From the NCBI GenBank assembly GCA_003116875.1, contig BCKT01000002.1, forward strand, positions 496,001 through 560,000: a stretch of DNA of 64,000 nt, given 5' to 3'. Below, piece after piece: positions 41,831 to 55,160 of this stretch. The DNA is from Takashimella koratensis. Lineage: Eukaryota; Basidiomycota; Tremellomycetes; Trichosporonales; Tetragoniomycetaceae. The position numbers were made by a program, and so were the translations under genes. Position 1 is the first letter of the stretch, and each line of letters starts with the position of its first letter. The notes beneath the pieces were generated by a model. That model made no database searches. It was not told the DNA's origin and saw only the letters and a program-made list of their open reading frames with translations.

Positions 41831-44800
41831 TTACTCGTCATCCTCGTCCGACAAGTCGACGTAAGTCGGCTTCTTGGTAGCTCCTCGGCCCGGTCGAGCA
41901 GCCGCCGTTCGAGCAGGGGGAACGTATCCGTCCGACTCGCTAATAGGGATCAGCTTGTTTGTGACGGATACGGGGTCACCGAGCATCTCCTACTCTACTC
42001 ACTCCTCGTCAAAGTCCGATTCAGCCTTCTTCGCCTTCGCTGTATCCTTCTTTGCCGGTGCCGCCTTGGGTTTAGGAACAGACAACACCTCGTCATCATC
42101 GTCACCGTCCATATCAGTGTCCTTTGCCTTCTTCGGTACTGGCGCTGCCTTGGCGGGCTTGAGGTACACTGTGGACACAACGAGTTAGCGGACTTTGTGC
42201 AAGCGCTGGCATCCGAGGGACAAGCAGACTCACTATCGTCGTCTGAGTCATCAACGTCGATCGTCTCCTTCTTCGCCACAGGCTTGGCCACAGCTGCCTT
42301 CTTGACCACCGGCTTCTCATCGTCCCCATCCAAGCTGAAACATCCTCTGTTAGCTACTCGTTCCTCCTCGAAACATATTATCGACACTTACGGTCGCTTA
42401 GCTGGCGAGCCCTTGGCAGGTGACTTGGCCGTCGCGGGTTTCTTCGCCCTCGGCTTGGCAGCAGCCTTGGTCGGTTTGAAATCGTCCTCGTCATCATCAT
42501 CGTCATCGCCGTTAGCCCTGCGCTTGGCTTTGGCGAGGGTCGCTGCAGCCTTGCGTGCGGCTTGGGTCTTGGGTTTGGAGCTCTTCAATGCCGCGGCGTC
42601 GTCGTCGAGGCAGTTCTGGTGATGTCAGTTGATACTCGAAGATGCTGTGCTAGACTCACCTCCCACTCGGTCAAGAAGAGGTCGAGGTCGGTGTTCCACA
42701 GGTCCTGCGGGGAGAGCTTGAGGAGAGCTACAAGCTCAGCCTCTTTCCCATCCCGCTCGTTGAGCAATTTCTCAACCTATCCAAAATCAGCCTTCTTTCT
42801 ACCAAATCTCATCCTTGGTCGCATCTAGCAAGCAGACCCACCTTCTCCGCAGTCAAGCTCCAGATCGCCATCCCGAGCAAGTAATCAAAGTCGTTATCCG
42901 CGCCCTGTTCTTCATCCTCCATCGCCGCTTCAGTCTCGCCAGCTTCCTGCGCCTTCTTCCCGCTCTTCGGGAAAGGTCGGAACTTGAGTTCTCGAAGTTC
43001 TTTGACAATCACCGATTTCTTCTTGTTATTCACGTTGAGCTGTTTGTCGATGATCATTTGGACGAAGCGGGCTTGGTTGGACAGTTTCTCGAACTGGCGG
43101 TTGAGCTCGTCGGCGAGGTATTGCTGAAGGTGTCAGCAGGTCATGTCGCCTTTGTTCCCTCCCTCCGAACACGAACTCACCTTGCGAAGGGCGTAGAATT
43201 CGAGACGCTTGGGGTAAAAGTCGGACAAGATCTCTTCTGCCGAAGTGTACTTCTTGATCTTGCCGTTCATGTCAAAGCAGACCATGTTACCGGTCGTGAG
43301 GGTGTTGGAAGTCTTGAACCTCTTCTCAAAACCTTCCTCCTCGGCGGCTTTCATGTCCTTTTCGCTCATCTTGATCTTAAAGTGCACAGTCGTGTCGGTG
43401 TGGTGCTCCTCGTAGTCCTGAAGAAGCGTCAGATCACACTACCATGTGAAAGCTGTCCGAGATGCCCTTGCTCACTTTGATGGTAGCAGGGACCTTCTCA
43501 GTACCCGAAGTCATCTCCTCGAGCATCTCTTTAAAGTCCTGCGTCCACTTGCGGATCGGAAGTTCGGTGATCTCCACGGTCGTATCATCGAGCTTGTTGA
43601 TGATACCGCTGACTTTGTACTTGTCCTGCTCGATACGCTCGATCGAACCCTATTGACCATCAGCAACTTGTCCGCTGTCGTTCTCCACTCACGGTAAAGC
43701 CACGGAACCAAGGAGTCATACGCTCGACTTCCTCGCCACGCATGAGCCGACGCAAGTTTTCCACAATATCCTTGGGGTTGTAGTTGGGGATCGCAGTAGA
43801 CCATCCTGTTCCGATACCGTCTGCGCCGTTGATGAGGACGAGCGGGACAGTGGGGATGAAGAAATCGGGCTCGATCGATTGACCCTCTTCGGTCAAGTAG
43901 TTGAGCAAAGCGTCATCGGCTTGGTGGAAGATGGTACGTGTGATGCTGGAGATCTGGGTGAAAATATAACGAGGGCTAGCTGCGTCTTTTCCTCCCTGTA
44001 GTTGGTCAGTTTGGTTTGCAATCCTCTAACCAGTATCGACTCACAGCGATACGGGTACCAAACTGTCCGTTGGGAGCCAACAAGTTGATGTTGTTACTTC
44101 CAACAAAGTTTTGAGCGAGACCCACAATCGTCGCGTACAAACTTGCTTCACCGTGGTGATAAGCCGTCTTCTCTCCGACATAACCACCGAGCTGAGCGAC
44201 CTTGATCTCCTTGGTGAGATTACGCTTGAAGCATCCGAACAGGACCTTGCGTTGACCGGGCTTGAGACCGTCCGCGACCGAGGGGATCGATCGGATGTTA
44301 TCGGCCATGGAGAAGAGGATGAGCTCTTTGTTGACAAAGTCGGAGATGGGGATTGACTCGACATCGTGGTCCAAGAATGTGCCGGGCTGGGTTGGGTTAA
44401 TGCTGGAAACAACGATGTGCCCACCTTGAACTGCCTGAGCCACTCCTTGCGGTCATCGGCCTTCTTCTTGTTGAAAGCCATGTCGATTAGAGCTCGGTCC
44501 TCGGGCGTCATCGTCTCGAACGAGAGACGGTGTTTCTCCAGAGCGCTAAAGTACTTCTTGGCGTCCGCGGACGTGCTCGTTCCCAGACCCTGATCTGTCA
44601 GCTCCAGTTTCAGGTATAGCTCACCTTGTAGTACTTGGCGTCCCAGCCCTTGCCGTCATTGTTCTCCTTCTTCCACTCCTCGTACTGAGGCATGGTGTAG
44701 AAAGAAATATCCTGCTTTCCCTTGGTGACCTTGACGATAGGGGTGATAAACTCGACGAGGAAGTCGGGGATGCGGAGAAGAGACGGGTAGAAGTGGTCGA

Positions 44801-47271
44801 GAAAGTTGATGATAAGACCTTTGATGTGCGATCCATCGTGATCCTGTTACGTGGTCAGCTCCTAATTCCATGACGCGTACAGGAGCTGTCTCACCTGGTC
44901 AGTCATGATCATGAGGTGACCGTAACGAAGACTATCAGTAGTTGTGTAGTCTTGACCGTGCTTGAGACCGAGAATCTGCTTGATGTGCGCAATCTCGACG
45001 TTCTTGGTGATCTGGTCGTGGCTGGCCTCACGAACGTTGAGGAGTTTACCTCGGAGCGGGAAGACACCATAGTGGTCACGACCGACAACACTGAGACCAG
45101 AGACAGCGAGAGCTTTGGCGGAGTCTCCTTCGGTGAGGATGAGTGTGCACTGCTTCCCGTTACGCCCACCAGCCATGTTGGCGTCCTCGAGTTTGACGAT
45201 ACCCGAGATACTGCGACCGTCAGCATTCGTCTGTCCTTGGTACATACCGAGATCGCTTCGCACCGTCAGTCTTCTTGAGGATCTGGTCCTGCTTGAACTT
45301 GGCCCAAGTGAGGACGTTCTCGACAATACCAGACTTGGCAACTACGTCATGTCAGTGCGAGACTTTGTTAGTACTCACCCTTCTTGACGAATTCCTCGGA
45401 CAGGTCGCACTTGCTTCCAAACGCTGAAACCTTGAGAGTCAACGTCTCCTTTGTCTGCGAGTCGAATGAAGGGTTCTCGATCAACGAGTTGACGAAGATC
45501 CACATGTGGTTCTTGATCTGAAACGGCTTCACAGGTGCCGCCTTGTTCTTCTTCTTGATCTGGTCAAGGCTGGGGTCTGGTCAGCTACTTCCAAGGGTCA
45601 ATAGCGACTCACAGTTTGTTGGCGAGCTGAGTGGCAACCATGTCGACGTGGGTACCACCCTTGGTCGTCGCGATCGAGTTGACGAATGAGACTTGTTTCT
45701 GCTCGCCATCGGAGAGGGCAAACGCCACCTCCCATCGCTTGTTGACCACCTCGTACACAACGGAGGGCTTGGGCAGGGCACCACCGCCTGCCATGGCGTC
45801 TGCAGCAGCCTGCGTCGACGCGTTGAGGTACATCTCGACGTACTGTGATCGTTTAGTGCTGTCCCGGGAGAGTAGTACTGACCTGTTTAAAGTTCTTGAC
45901 CTTGAGACGCTCGTCGTTGAGGAAGACCTTGATATCTTTGACTGTCCCCGCCATGTCGTAAACACGCTTCATGAGGAGTGAGTTGGTGTCGTCATCAATA
46001 GCGGTCATGCCGAAGCGCGCGAGGTCAGGAGTGAACGTGATCCTGGTGTATTCCTCGCCCTTCTTGTTCTCGGTGATCTGCGGAGGTTAGTTGCTAAGAC
46101 CTAAACAGACTACTCACCTTGGGAGCGCCCTTCTTGCCCATGTTGTTCGAGAAGACCTGCTTGTACTTTTTGCCGTTGACCTTGTCGGCAGTCTCGACGA
46201 CTGAAGTGGTCAGCCATCCTCACCTTCAGTCGTATGACTTACTGAATTCAAGAGAGTAGATGTTGGCAAGCTTGGCACCGTAACCGTTCCGACCACCAGT
46301 CAGCTTCTTCTGGTCGTCGTCATAGTTGCTCGACGTGAGGCTAGGCAGTGTGAGCACATGCAATATTTGGTGACTCACAGGTGACCAAAGATCAGTTCGG
46401 GAATCATGACACCTTCCTTGGAGTGCATCTCGACAGGGATACCACGACCGTTGTTGAAGACCGAGATCTGGTTCTTCTCGCGGTCGATGTTGACCTTGAC
46501 CGAGTCCATAGTGGGGTCGTTGATCTATGCAAAGAATCAGCATGCCAGGCATCGTAGCTGACATACCTTGTTGTCTGCAGCGTTTACGAGAATCTCGTCA
46601 AAGATTTTGAAAAAACCGGGGACGTAGGTAATGGTCCTGCGTGACGTGAGCGAGGCAAGAATGCAGGCTAAGGATCCACGTACTTGTTGACCATCTGCTT
46701 GGTCTCACCGTCGAGGACCCACATCGGCTGGGTCACCGCCTCGACCGAGCCGATATAGGTGTCGGGACGCTTCAAGACGTGCTCGAGTTGTGAGAGCTGG
46801 AAAGGTTAGTCTAGTGGTGGGAGAGATTAGACAATGTAAACAAAGGCTCACCTTTTGGTATGTCTCACTCGCAGACTTCTTCTTCGCCGGCTGAGATGAC
46901 GCGCCAAAGTCATCGTCTTCCTCGACCTTCTTCTTCGGCTTGGCAGGGGACGACTCGAACCCTCCATCGTCATCGTCGTTGTCGTCTTTCTCTGAGATAG
47001 AGTCGTTGGGGAGGTTCTTCTTGGAGGCTAAAGGTTTCTTGGCAGGTGCTTTCTTTGCCGCTGGCTGTTGACGCGTCAGCGCTGGTCTCTTTCAACCAGC
47101 TAGAAGCTGTTGTTTAGGCTGTTCAGAGAGAACTGAGGAGCTCACCTTGTCGCCCTTGGGAACAGCTGCCTTTTTAGGAGCAGCAGCTTTCTTAGGCTTG
47201 GGAGCGGGTGCCGCACCAAAGTCTGACCCGTCGTCGTCGATACGAAAGTCGGAGCCCTCACTGTCGGACAT
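41831..47271 (-). CDS. TOP2: DNA topoisomerase II
   Basis: ATG at 47271 (MSDSEGSDFRIDDDGSDFG) precedes a Lys/Asp-rich N-terminal tail. The GHKL ATPase follows: LSQLEHVLKRPDTYIGSVE, FFKIFDEILVNAADNK, VFNNGRGIPVEMH, and GGRNGYGAKLANIYS. The TOPRIM domain contains LTEGDSAKALAVSGLS and, across an intron, TDQDHDGSHIKGL with PLRGKLLNVREA. The DNA gate has the catalytic tyrosine in SPRYIFTQISSITR (codon near 43,963) and FIPTVPLVLINGADGIGTGW. The C-terminus is acidic and basic by turns (about 42,600-41,831) and ends VDLSDEDDE, with DDDE patches typical of CK2-phosphorylated Top2 tails. It makes transient double-strand breaks to decatenate chromosomes. Many introns, all resolved in frame by these motifs. 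Divergent from the Drs2-type gene. Confidence 0.97.
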
Positions 47272-47763
47272 GCTGTCGAGCCGTCGCGAGGGAGGCGGGA
47301 TTGGACGGTGAGGTGAAAGGAATGTACGAGGTGGAACGAGTGTGTATGTGTGAGCGAACCTGGGGGAGAGAAAGTGTCGAAGGGGAAGAAAGTGATCGAC
47401 GCGAGGGGCTGCTGTGTTGTTTATTTCAGCAGCGGCGAGGTCGAGGTGAGGGATGTTGAGGATGAGGTTGTGCTGTTGGTCGCGACCTTTGTTGTTGATC
47501 CATAAAGATGTTTTCTCGATTCAGGGTAATCGTCTGACCACGTGGCAGCTCTACACGTGTAATGAAAAGCCCCGTTATCACTGCACCGTACGCGTCTGCC
47601 CGTGCCAAGTGACCTTTTGGTCATTGCCGCAGCCACAGCTCACAGCCACCACCACCACCACCACCACCACCACCACCACCACCACCCACCCCACCCCCCT
47701 CATCCATCGCACCATCCACCCATCGTCGACAACCCCAGCAACCCCATCGCCATCCCGCCCACT
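47272..47763. promoter_or_regulatory. Divergent promoter of TOP2 and the flippase gene
   Basis: This 492-bp region carries ACGCGT at 47590-47595 (about 320 bp from the TOP2 start) and a CAC microsatellite in the flippase leader. Confidence 0.45.
47646..47687 (+). repeat. CAC/ACC microsatellite
   Basis: About 14 uninterrupted trinucleotide units lie in the 5' leader of the flippase gene. In one frame they would encode poly-His, but no upstream ATG supports that. Confidence 0.9.
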
Positions 47764-50700
47764 ATGTCGCGCGGGAGCAGTAACCCCTTCGACGACATCC
47801 TCCAGCCCCAGGGCCGCCCAACTCGCTCCGCAACCCGTGACGACCCCTTTGGAGACGACGAGCCCGAGGGCTTGTTTGATCCGGGCGACGTCGATGGGGG
47901 TCTGACAGCGAGCTCGGCGAGTCATCAACAACCTGCTCAGGGGAAGCCTGGATATGCTCTTGACCCCTTCTTTGACGAGTGAGCACCTGTTTTCCTCACT
48001 CTCAGCTCTTCATCCGTTGCACTCCACCAAGTACATCGAAATTATCACTGACCATATCGTCGCCTCCTTGCCTTCGCCACTAGTGACGACGAGTTTGGCA
48101 ACCCAGCTACAGCTGGATACCTCGCACCTCAACCATCCACCTCGACGGTCAACGTCTCCCGGGCATTCGGTCGGTCCGATCCATCTCTCCATGAATCCTC
48201 TCAACCCTTTGCGAGGTCCGCCGCCCCGCCTGCCGGTTATTCGGGTGGTCTCGACTCTGCACGACCTTACGACGACCCCACGGTCAAGACTGGTTACGGG
48301 GGACATGAAGAGCACGACCCTTTCGAAGACGAGGAAATGGGACCAGCCGCCTACTCGTTCTCCGGCCCCTCGTCCATGTCGTTCACTCGTAGCCGCCGGA
48401 GCCGGTGGACCAAGTTTAGGGAAGACTACTTGACCGACGTCGATTGGACGTTTGGGCTCAACGCAATGTTGGGGAGGAAGAGCAAATTTGAAGGAGTGCC
48501 GAGAGAGATTCTGTTGAATGATCCCGAGGGGAACAAGGTCAAGGGCTTTGAGGATAACGCTGTCATGACGGGAAAGTATGGCCCGTTGACATTCTTGCCA
48601 AAGTTTTTGTATTGTAAGTCGTTGACTCGGGGGTTCTTCAGTAACGAGCTTATCGTCGACAGCCGAGTTTTCGAGGTCTGCAAACTTGTTCTTCTTGTTC
48701 ACGGGTGAGTCCAGCTAGATGCTTGAGACAACGGCTGACCCTTCCAGCTTGCATTCAGCAAGTGCCCGACGTCTCACCGACAGGTCGATGGACGACTATT
48801 GTCCCTCTTGGTGTCGTGCTCATTGCCAGTGCCTACAAGGAGATCAAAGAAGATCTCGTGAGTCTGATCGACCCTTAGGTCAAACTGACGACGTTTCCTC
48901 AGAAACGACATGCCTCGGATCGTTCGCTTAACAACAACCCATCCTTGGTCCTGGTCAACCAGCAGTTTGAAGCAAGACCATGGCGGCGGATCCGGGTTGG
49001 TGACATTATCCGTCTCGAATCGGACAGCTTCATCCCAGCAGACATGGTCCTTTTGAGCAGTAGTGAACCAGAAGGATTGTGTTACGTCGAAACCTCCAAC
49101 CTTGATGGGTACGTTGCTCCCCACTGCTTAGAGCTTTCGCTGATCCGCACAACAGCGAGACCAATCTCAAGATCAAACAGTCCCACCCTGCAACAGCGGG
49201 GTTCACCAACCCACAAGGCGTCTCGCTCCTCCGGGGTCATCTCTTGTCGGAAGCTCCCAACTCGTCGCTGTACACTTACGACGGGACGTTCCACCTCGCG
49301 TCGGCGCAGCCTGGTGCGGCGCCTACAAAGGTTCCTGTTGGCCCTAACCAGCTATTGCTGCGTGGAGCTCAATTGCGAAACACGGGTTGGGTTTATGGTG
49401 TGATCATCAACGCCGGGCACGAGACAAAGCTTATGCGTAACGCTACGTGAGTACAGTGTCCATACGAGCTACACAAGCAAGGGCTAACAAACGGCAACCT
49501 TTGCAGCGACGCGCCAATTAAGAGAACGTCGGTGGAGCGACAGGTCAACATGCAGATCTTGTACCTCTTCATCTTGCTTATCATCATGTCCCTGGTCTCG
49601 ACCATCGGCAATGTTATTCGGACGGTGAGTGGGCTCTTGAACAGATGGATGTTGACCTCGTGTTAGTGGTTCTTCTCTACGCAAGACTGGTACCTTGACC
49701 TGGGAGCGGACACTTCGAACAAAGGTTAGTGTACCGGAAACGTTGTCAAACTTCAGCTGACGAATTGCAGTGAAGCAGTTTGTCGAAGGTAGGCTTCGGG
49801 ATCTTCGCGCATTACTGACTATAGACATCCTGACATTCATCATTCTCTACAACAACTTGATCCCCATCTCGTAAGCCTGTTCGATCCATCATCGACTAAC
49901 TCTTAGCCTGATCATGACGATGGAGGTTGTCAAGTTCCAACAAGCTTCCTTCATCAATTCTGACCTCGACATGTACTACGCCAAGACCGATACACCCGCT
50001 ATCTGTCGAACCTCCTCTCTCGTCGAGGAGCTGGGTCAGATTGCGTACATCTTCTCGGACAAGACAGGGACGTTGACATGTAACGAGATGGAGTTCCGCG
50101 AGTGCACTATTGCCGGTACGATGTATGCTCAAACGGTCGACGACAATAAACGGGAACAGGGGCAACAGACGTTTGATACCTTGCGTCAACGCACGATCGA
50201 AGATACGCCTGAGGGAGCGACGATTCGAGAGTTGTGAGTTGTTCAGAATGCAAGCCGGCAGATGTTGATGAGTGTAGTCTGTCATTGCTTGCCGTTTGTC
50301 ACACGGTCATTCCAGAGATCAAAGATGGGAAAATGGTCTACCAGGCATCAAGTCCCGACGAGGCGGCTCTTGTTGCCGGTGCCGAGCTTTTGGACTACCG
50401 CTTCCACGTAAGCACGCGCAATTGTCCAAGTCGTACAAGACATTTAACCACCATTGCAGACGCGTAAACCGAAATCCGTCTTTATCGATGTACACGGGCA
50501 ATCACAAGAATACGAGGTTCTCAACGTTTGTGAATTCAACTCTTCGCGTAAACGCATGTCGACGGTGGTTCGGACCCCCGATGGCCGAATCAAACTTTAC
50601 TGCAAAGGAGCCGATACAGTCATCTTTGAGCGCTTGGCACCGAAGCAAGAGCTCATCGAGCCAACGACTGTCCACCTCGAGGTGAGTTCTTCCCTCGAGA

Positions 50701-53057
50701 GTTTTCTCAGTTGACCGCTTTCTCCGACAATTTAGGACTACGCAACCGAAGGTCTCCGAACACTGTGCCTCGCGTACAGGGATATCTCAGAGGGCGAGTA
50801 TCACGAGTGGGTTCAGATGTACGATCAAGCCGCTGCGCAGATGAACGGTCGTGGGGAAGCTCTCGACCGCGTGGCCGAGATCATTGAGCAAAACCTCATC
50901 TTGCTCGGGGCAACTGCTATTGAAGACAAGTTGCAGGATGGTGTACCGGATACGATCCACACCTTGCAGCAGGCTGGTATCAAGGTGGGTTTGGCGTCTA
51001 GATCTATGGTCGAAGCAGCGACTGATCGTGGGTTTTCGTCGGCAGATCTGGGTCCTCACTGGTGACAGGCAAGAGACGGCTATCAACATTGGTCTATCGT
51101 GTCGCCTCATTTCCGAGTCAATGAACCTGGTGAGTGCAGGCACGGCAGCTGACGGAACCGATCAAAGAGCTGATAACGCGCGATCAGGTCATTATCAACA
51201 CCGAGACACAGACGGAGACCTCAGAGTTACTCAACAAGCGATTGTTTGCGATCAAGAACCAACGTATGGGCGGAGACGTCGAAGAACTGGGTCTTGTGAT
51301 AGGTGAGTAACAATACAACGGAGTGGTGTCTTTTTGCTGACGGACACAGACGGGCGGAGCTTGACGTATGCGCTGGAGAAGGAGTGCGCAGGAGTATTCC
51401 TCGAGCTCGCTGTCATGTGCAAGGTGAGGTGATCATACTTCTGTTTCGATATCAGCTGACTCAAAAACTTCAGGCGGTCATTTGCTGTACGTCACCCTTG
51501 ACGACCCCTCTTCTCTGATCTGATACTAACCCTACATAATTTAGGCCGAGTCTCGCCATTACAGAAAGCTCTCGTCGTCAAGCTCGTTAAACGAAGCACC
51601 GACGCACCCCTCCTCGCTATCGGCGACGGCGCCAACGACGTCAGTATGATCCAAGCCGCCCACGTTGGTGTCGGTATCTCCGGTGTCGAAGGTCTCCAAG
51701 CTGCTCGATCCGCCGACGTCGCCATTTCCCAGTTTAGGTTCTTGAGGAAATTGTTGCTGGTTCATGGGTCGTGGAGTTATCAGAGACTGTCCAAGTTGAT
51801 TCTGTGTAAGTGGGGGCCGTCAAGGTGTATGATAGGTGAGGCTGATTAGTGCTGCAGTCTCTTTTTACAAGAACATCACTTTCGCCCTGTGTCTTTTCTG
51901 GGTAGATGCCTAATAATTCCTCTCTTTGCCTCTTCTGTCTTCCATGTCCTAACCCTTTCTTAGTACTCTTGGTTCAACGATTTCTCTGGTCAAATCGCAT
52001 TCGAAGGCTGGTCCATGTCTTACTACAACGTCGTATTCACCATCCTACCCCCACTGGTTATCGGTATCTTTGATCAATTCGTTTCGGCACGTATGCTCGA
52101 TCGGTACCCACAGCTGTACCAACTTGGTCAATCGAATTATTTCTTCTCGCCTCATACGTTCTTTTACTGGGTTGGGAATGCGTTCTACCACAGTGTGGTG
52201 AGTGGTGACGTGTCCTCGACCCATTCGCCTTTTTACTTGCTGATAGTTGTATTTTTTACAGCTTCTCTTTGCGTTCTCGGCAATCGTGTTCTACAACGAT
52301 CTCATCGCTGCAGACGGGAAGAACAGCGGTCTTTGGGTCTGGGGCACGACGCTCTACCTTGCTGTCTTGCTTACTGTCTTGGGCAAAGCCGCTCTCATCT
52401 CGGAGTGAGTCCCGCCTCTTCAATCATTTGCATCCACCATCGTCTTCATGGCTAACTATAACGTCCCCTTAGCGTATGGACAAAGTACACGCTCGCTGCG
52501 ATTCCAGGTTCATTCGCATTCACAATGGTCGCCCTACCTTTGTACGCCATCATCGCCCCTCTCCTCAACTTTTCCACAGAGTATCGTGGGATCGTTCCCC
52601 GACTTTGGGCCGATGCCGTCTTCTACTTTGTCCTTATTCTGTTCCCCGTCGTCTGTCTCCTCCGTGACTACGTGTGGAAGTAGTGAGTATCCGTATCGCC
52701 TATAAATTCGGAGTGTAGGTTGACCATGCGCAGCTATCGACGGACGTACCACCCTGCGCCTTACCATATCGTCCAGGAGATCCAGAAATTCAACCTATCC
52801 GATTACCGACCGCGTCAAGAACAGTAAGTCGACTCAATCAACTGCCAAAACAATCCCATTCCAATCACCTGGCCTTATCTCATTGGGATTATCTGACACA
52901 ATGCAGGTTCCAAAAAGCCATCAAGAAAGTTCGTGCGACTCAACGTATGCGACGCCAACGTGGTTTTGCGTTCAGTCAAACGGAGAACACTTCGCAAGAC
53001 CAGACGAGGCTCATCCGTGCTTACGACACGAGTATCGCCCGGCCTACGGGTCTTTAA
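47764..53057 (+). CDS. DRS2: P4-type ATPase, phospholipid flippase of the Drs2/ATP8A group
   Basis: ATG at 47764 ([13 protein letters not shown]). The N-terminal cytosolic region has an NPF motif and acidic stretches. Then come [20 protein letters not shown], membrane helices, the actuator region ([21 protein letters not shown] and DGETN after splicing), LYNNLIPIS, and the phosphorylation site [18 protein letters not shown]. The nucleotide-binding domain follows ([35 protein letters not shown]), then [28 protein letters not shown] and six further membrane helices. The C-terminal tail, [20 protein letters not shown] to [11 protein letters not shown] and IRAYDTS, is close to that of Drs2. Drs2 flips phosphatidylserine to the cytosolic leaflet of trans-Golgi and endosome with a Cdc50 subunit. 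At least 20 short introns. The in-frame His-encoding repeat upstream is excluded. Confidence 0.95.
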
Positions 53058-53429
53058 ATGCCTGTACAGGTGTAAGAGTGCGATGAAGGTTTGGAGATAA
53101 AGGTTGGAGGGATTAAAGGAAGTTGGTTTGGAGGTGTCGCTGGTGTTTAGGTCTCCAACCATTGCGACAAAAGAATAAAACAAAAACGGAAAGCGATAGC
53201 GTGATACTCGGGATGATTGGGATTGTTCCCGTGTCTCTTTTATTGCGTATTCCTTACTTGAACACATCCAAGTCTTTAGATGAATGCACGACCTGTCAAG
53301 AGCGCTCATGCGAGTTATCATCATATGTCAGTGGTGGTCTACAGAGCTATATCGACTGGCCCGACCGAGTCTATATCTGCTGGGGTATCGGGGGAACGTC
53401 ACATGCCAACCCGTCACTCTGCGTTCACA
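53058..53429. other. Convergent 3' spacer
   Basis: Tail-to-tail spacer between the flippase gene and the RAD51C-like gene. It is AT-richer than the genes and has no RNA gene or repeat. Confidence 0.5.
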
Positions 53430-55160
53430 TTAGCTGTCTCCCCACCTGTGCAGAGCTCCGACCCAACTCACATCTATATCAAAGCTCGCCCAGGGCACAT
53501 CGTCACCTCCTGAAGCCGACGCGACGTGTCCGTGAGCATATCGCAAATCGTCCCCGGATCCACCACGGAACAGTAACACGCGAATCGTCTTCTCTGTCGT
53601 CCATGTGTCCCCTTACGCAAAGTTTTCAGCGATCTTTGATGTTTTTCCAGAGGAAAGAACATGTCTCACCTAATTGAGGCATCAATACCGCTCGATCACC
53701 AGTTTCAAAAGTCGCTGGTTTGTTCTCAGCTGTCAAAAGTTTGGTAGCTAGCTGATTGGTTATTACCACCGCACATCGATGAACTGTTGCGGCTTTTGCA
53801 ATTTGTTGTTTCACCCTAGATACGTAGATCAGCGGGGCCTTTCATGTATTCTTGGACTATAGTAGGAGACGTACAGATCCATGATACGTTTCCGAGTATT
53901 CATGTCCAAAGTCGGTTGGCGGAAATGATAGCTTAGCGTATCGATGATGACGAGTCCCACCTTCAATCAATCAGATCTGCACATTGATAGTAGAGGTGAG
54001 GCGAGAACTTACCTTGGGATGCGAGTCTAGCCAGTCTTCAAGGGTATGAAGGAACGCAACCATCTGAACCTGTGTAGCGACTCGAGCGATATGGATGCCT
54101 TCCAGGACAGCTGAGATTGATTCTAGGGGTCATACTGTTAGCGATGCTTGCTCCAACTTTGAGCCGGGCTTGATTGCAAGACTCCACGGTGACTGACCTG
54201 GTGAAGAATCCGGGTCGAGTGCCTTCGCCGCTCGTTTTAGTCGGAGCGGGGTGATTGCCCCCTCCGTATCTACCTGATCAGGACCGAGCCTCTTCCCGCC
54301 CTTGCTCTTACTCGTACTCACCAACAACCAGCACCTCAACCGGTTCTCCTCCCTTACCCGCCTCTCCTTCTTCCTGCCGCTCTTCGGGTCGTATCCGCGC
54401 ACTCAACGCTAGACCCACCACAACCGCCGTCTTCCCTGCCCCTGGCGGTCCCGCAAGTTCAAGCACCATCCCTGCGCTTACTGGTCCTTCACTCGCATTG
54501 GCAGCCCATGTCCACTTCCCAGCCTCTTCCTCTTTTTCTTTCCCTTTTCCTTTGAGCCGCAGCATCCGACTGGGACCGGCACCGGCAGAAGCTGCATGCG
54601 ATGGGGAGAAATGTGAGATCAATCTGTCGATAGAGGTGGAGAGGGTGGAGAAGCGGGTAGGGGACTGTGAGAGGAGAGCGGTAGCTGTGGAAGTCTGGAT
54701 ATCGAGGGCGTGGGAGGTGAATGCGGTCGGCTGTGGTGGGGCTGAAGAGAGTAAGTGATGCCCCTGCTAGCTCGGCGATGAAGCATGTTCTGAGAAGAAG
54801 GTACCTACCGTGAACAGCGCGGAGGATGTCTTCTGCGACATTACGAGAGATACTAAGCTCTAAAAGTCGGATCTTCAGCTTATGGTCATTATTTGGCAGA
54901 ATGATCACAATTTACCAATGACCAAATCCTCGGCTGTCACTTGATTCAAGTCGTCGACAGTACGGTACTGTTTCTCGGCAAGCGCGGTTTTGAGAAAGTG
55001 TCTAGAGTCGCATGTGAGTGAGGGATTCGAAAGAGCGATGAGCAACGACAGAGGGAAGAGTGGAGATTGTGAGCTGACATCGGACGTACGGGAGGGTAAG
55101 GGACGAGATCAGTCTCTGGGCCAGCGATGTCCCCGAGACCTTCTCAGCGTCCATCGTCAT
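53430..55160 (-). CDS. RAD51C-like recombinase paralogue
   Basis: ATG at 55160 (MTMDAEKVSGTSLAQRL). Splicing joins LTLP to HFLKTALAEKQYRTVDDL and VTAEDLVI, a helical N-terminal module of RAD51 proteins, then ELSISRNVAEDILRAV. Walker A is LELAGPPGAGKTAVV. A further exon restores VLVVDTEGAITPLRL (using the AG of GGTAG). Walker B is KVGLVVIDTLSYHFR. The L2-like region reads RCAVVITNQLATKL, then AVLMPQLG. The last intron (GTGAGA to GACGACAG) yields EKTIRVLLFRGGSGD and a short C-terminus ending at 53430. The FR after Walker B, TNQ.TTK-like segment and LGE match RAD51C more than RAD51 or RAD57. It would act in homologous recombination and Holliday-junction processing. A Lys/Glu-rich insertion precedes Walker A. 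Divergent from PUP3, with ACGCGT at 55238-55243. Confidence 0.82.

Noticed and set aside
47602..47763. In-frame poly-His extension upstream of the flippase
   Set aside because: It comes from a CAC microsatellite in the leader, has no ATG start, and Drs2-type proteins do not begin this way.
53123..53677. Plus-strand open frame across the flippase/RAD51C spacer
   Set aside because: It overlaps the C-terminal exon of the RAD51C-like gene on the other strand and has no coding signature.
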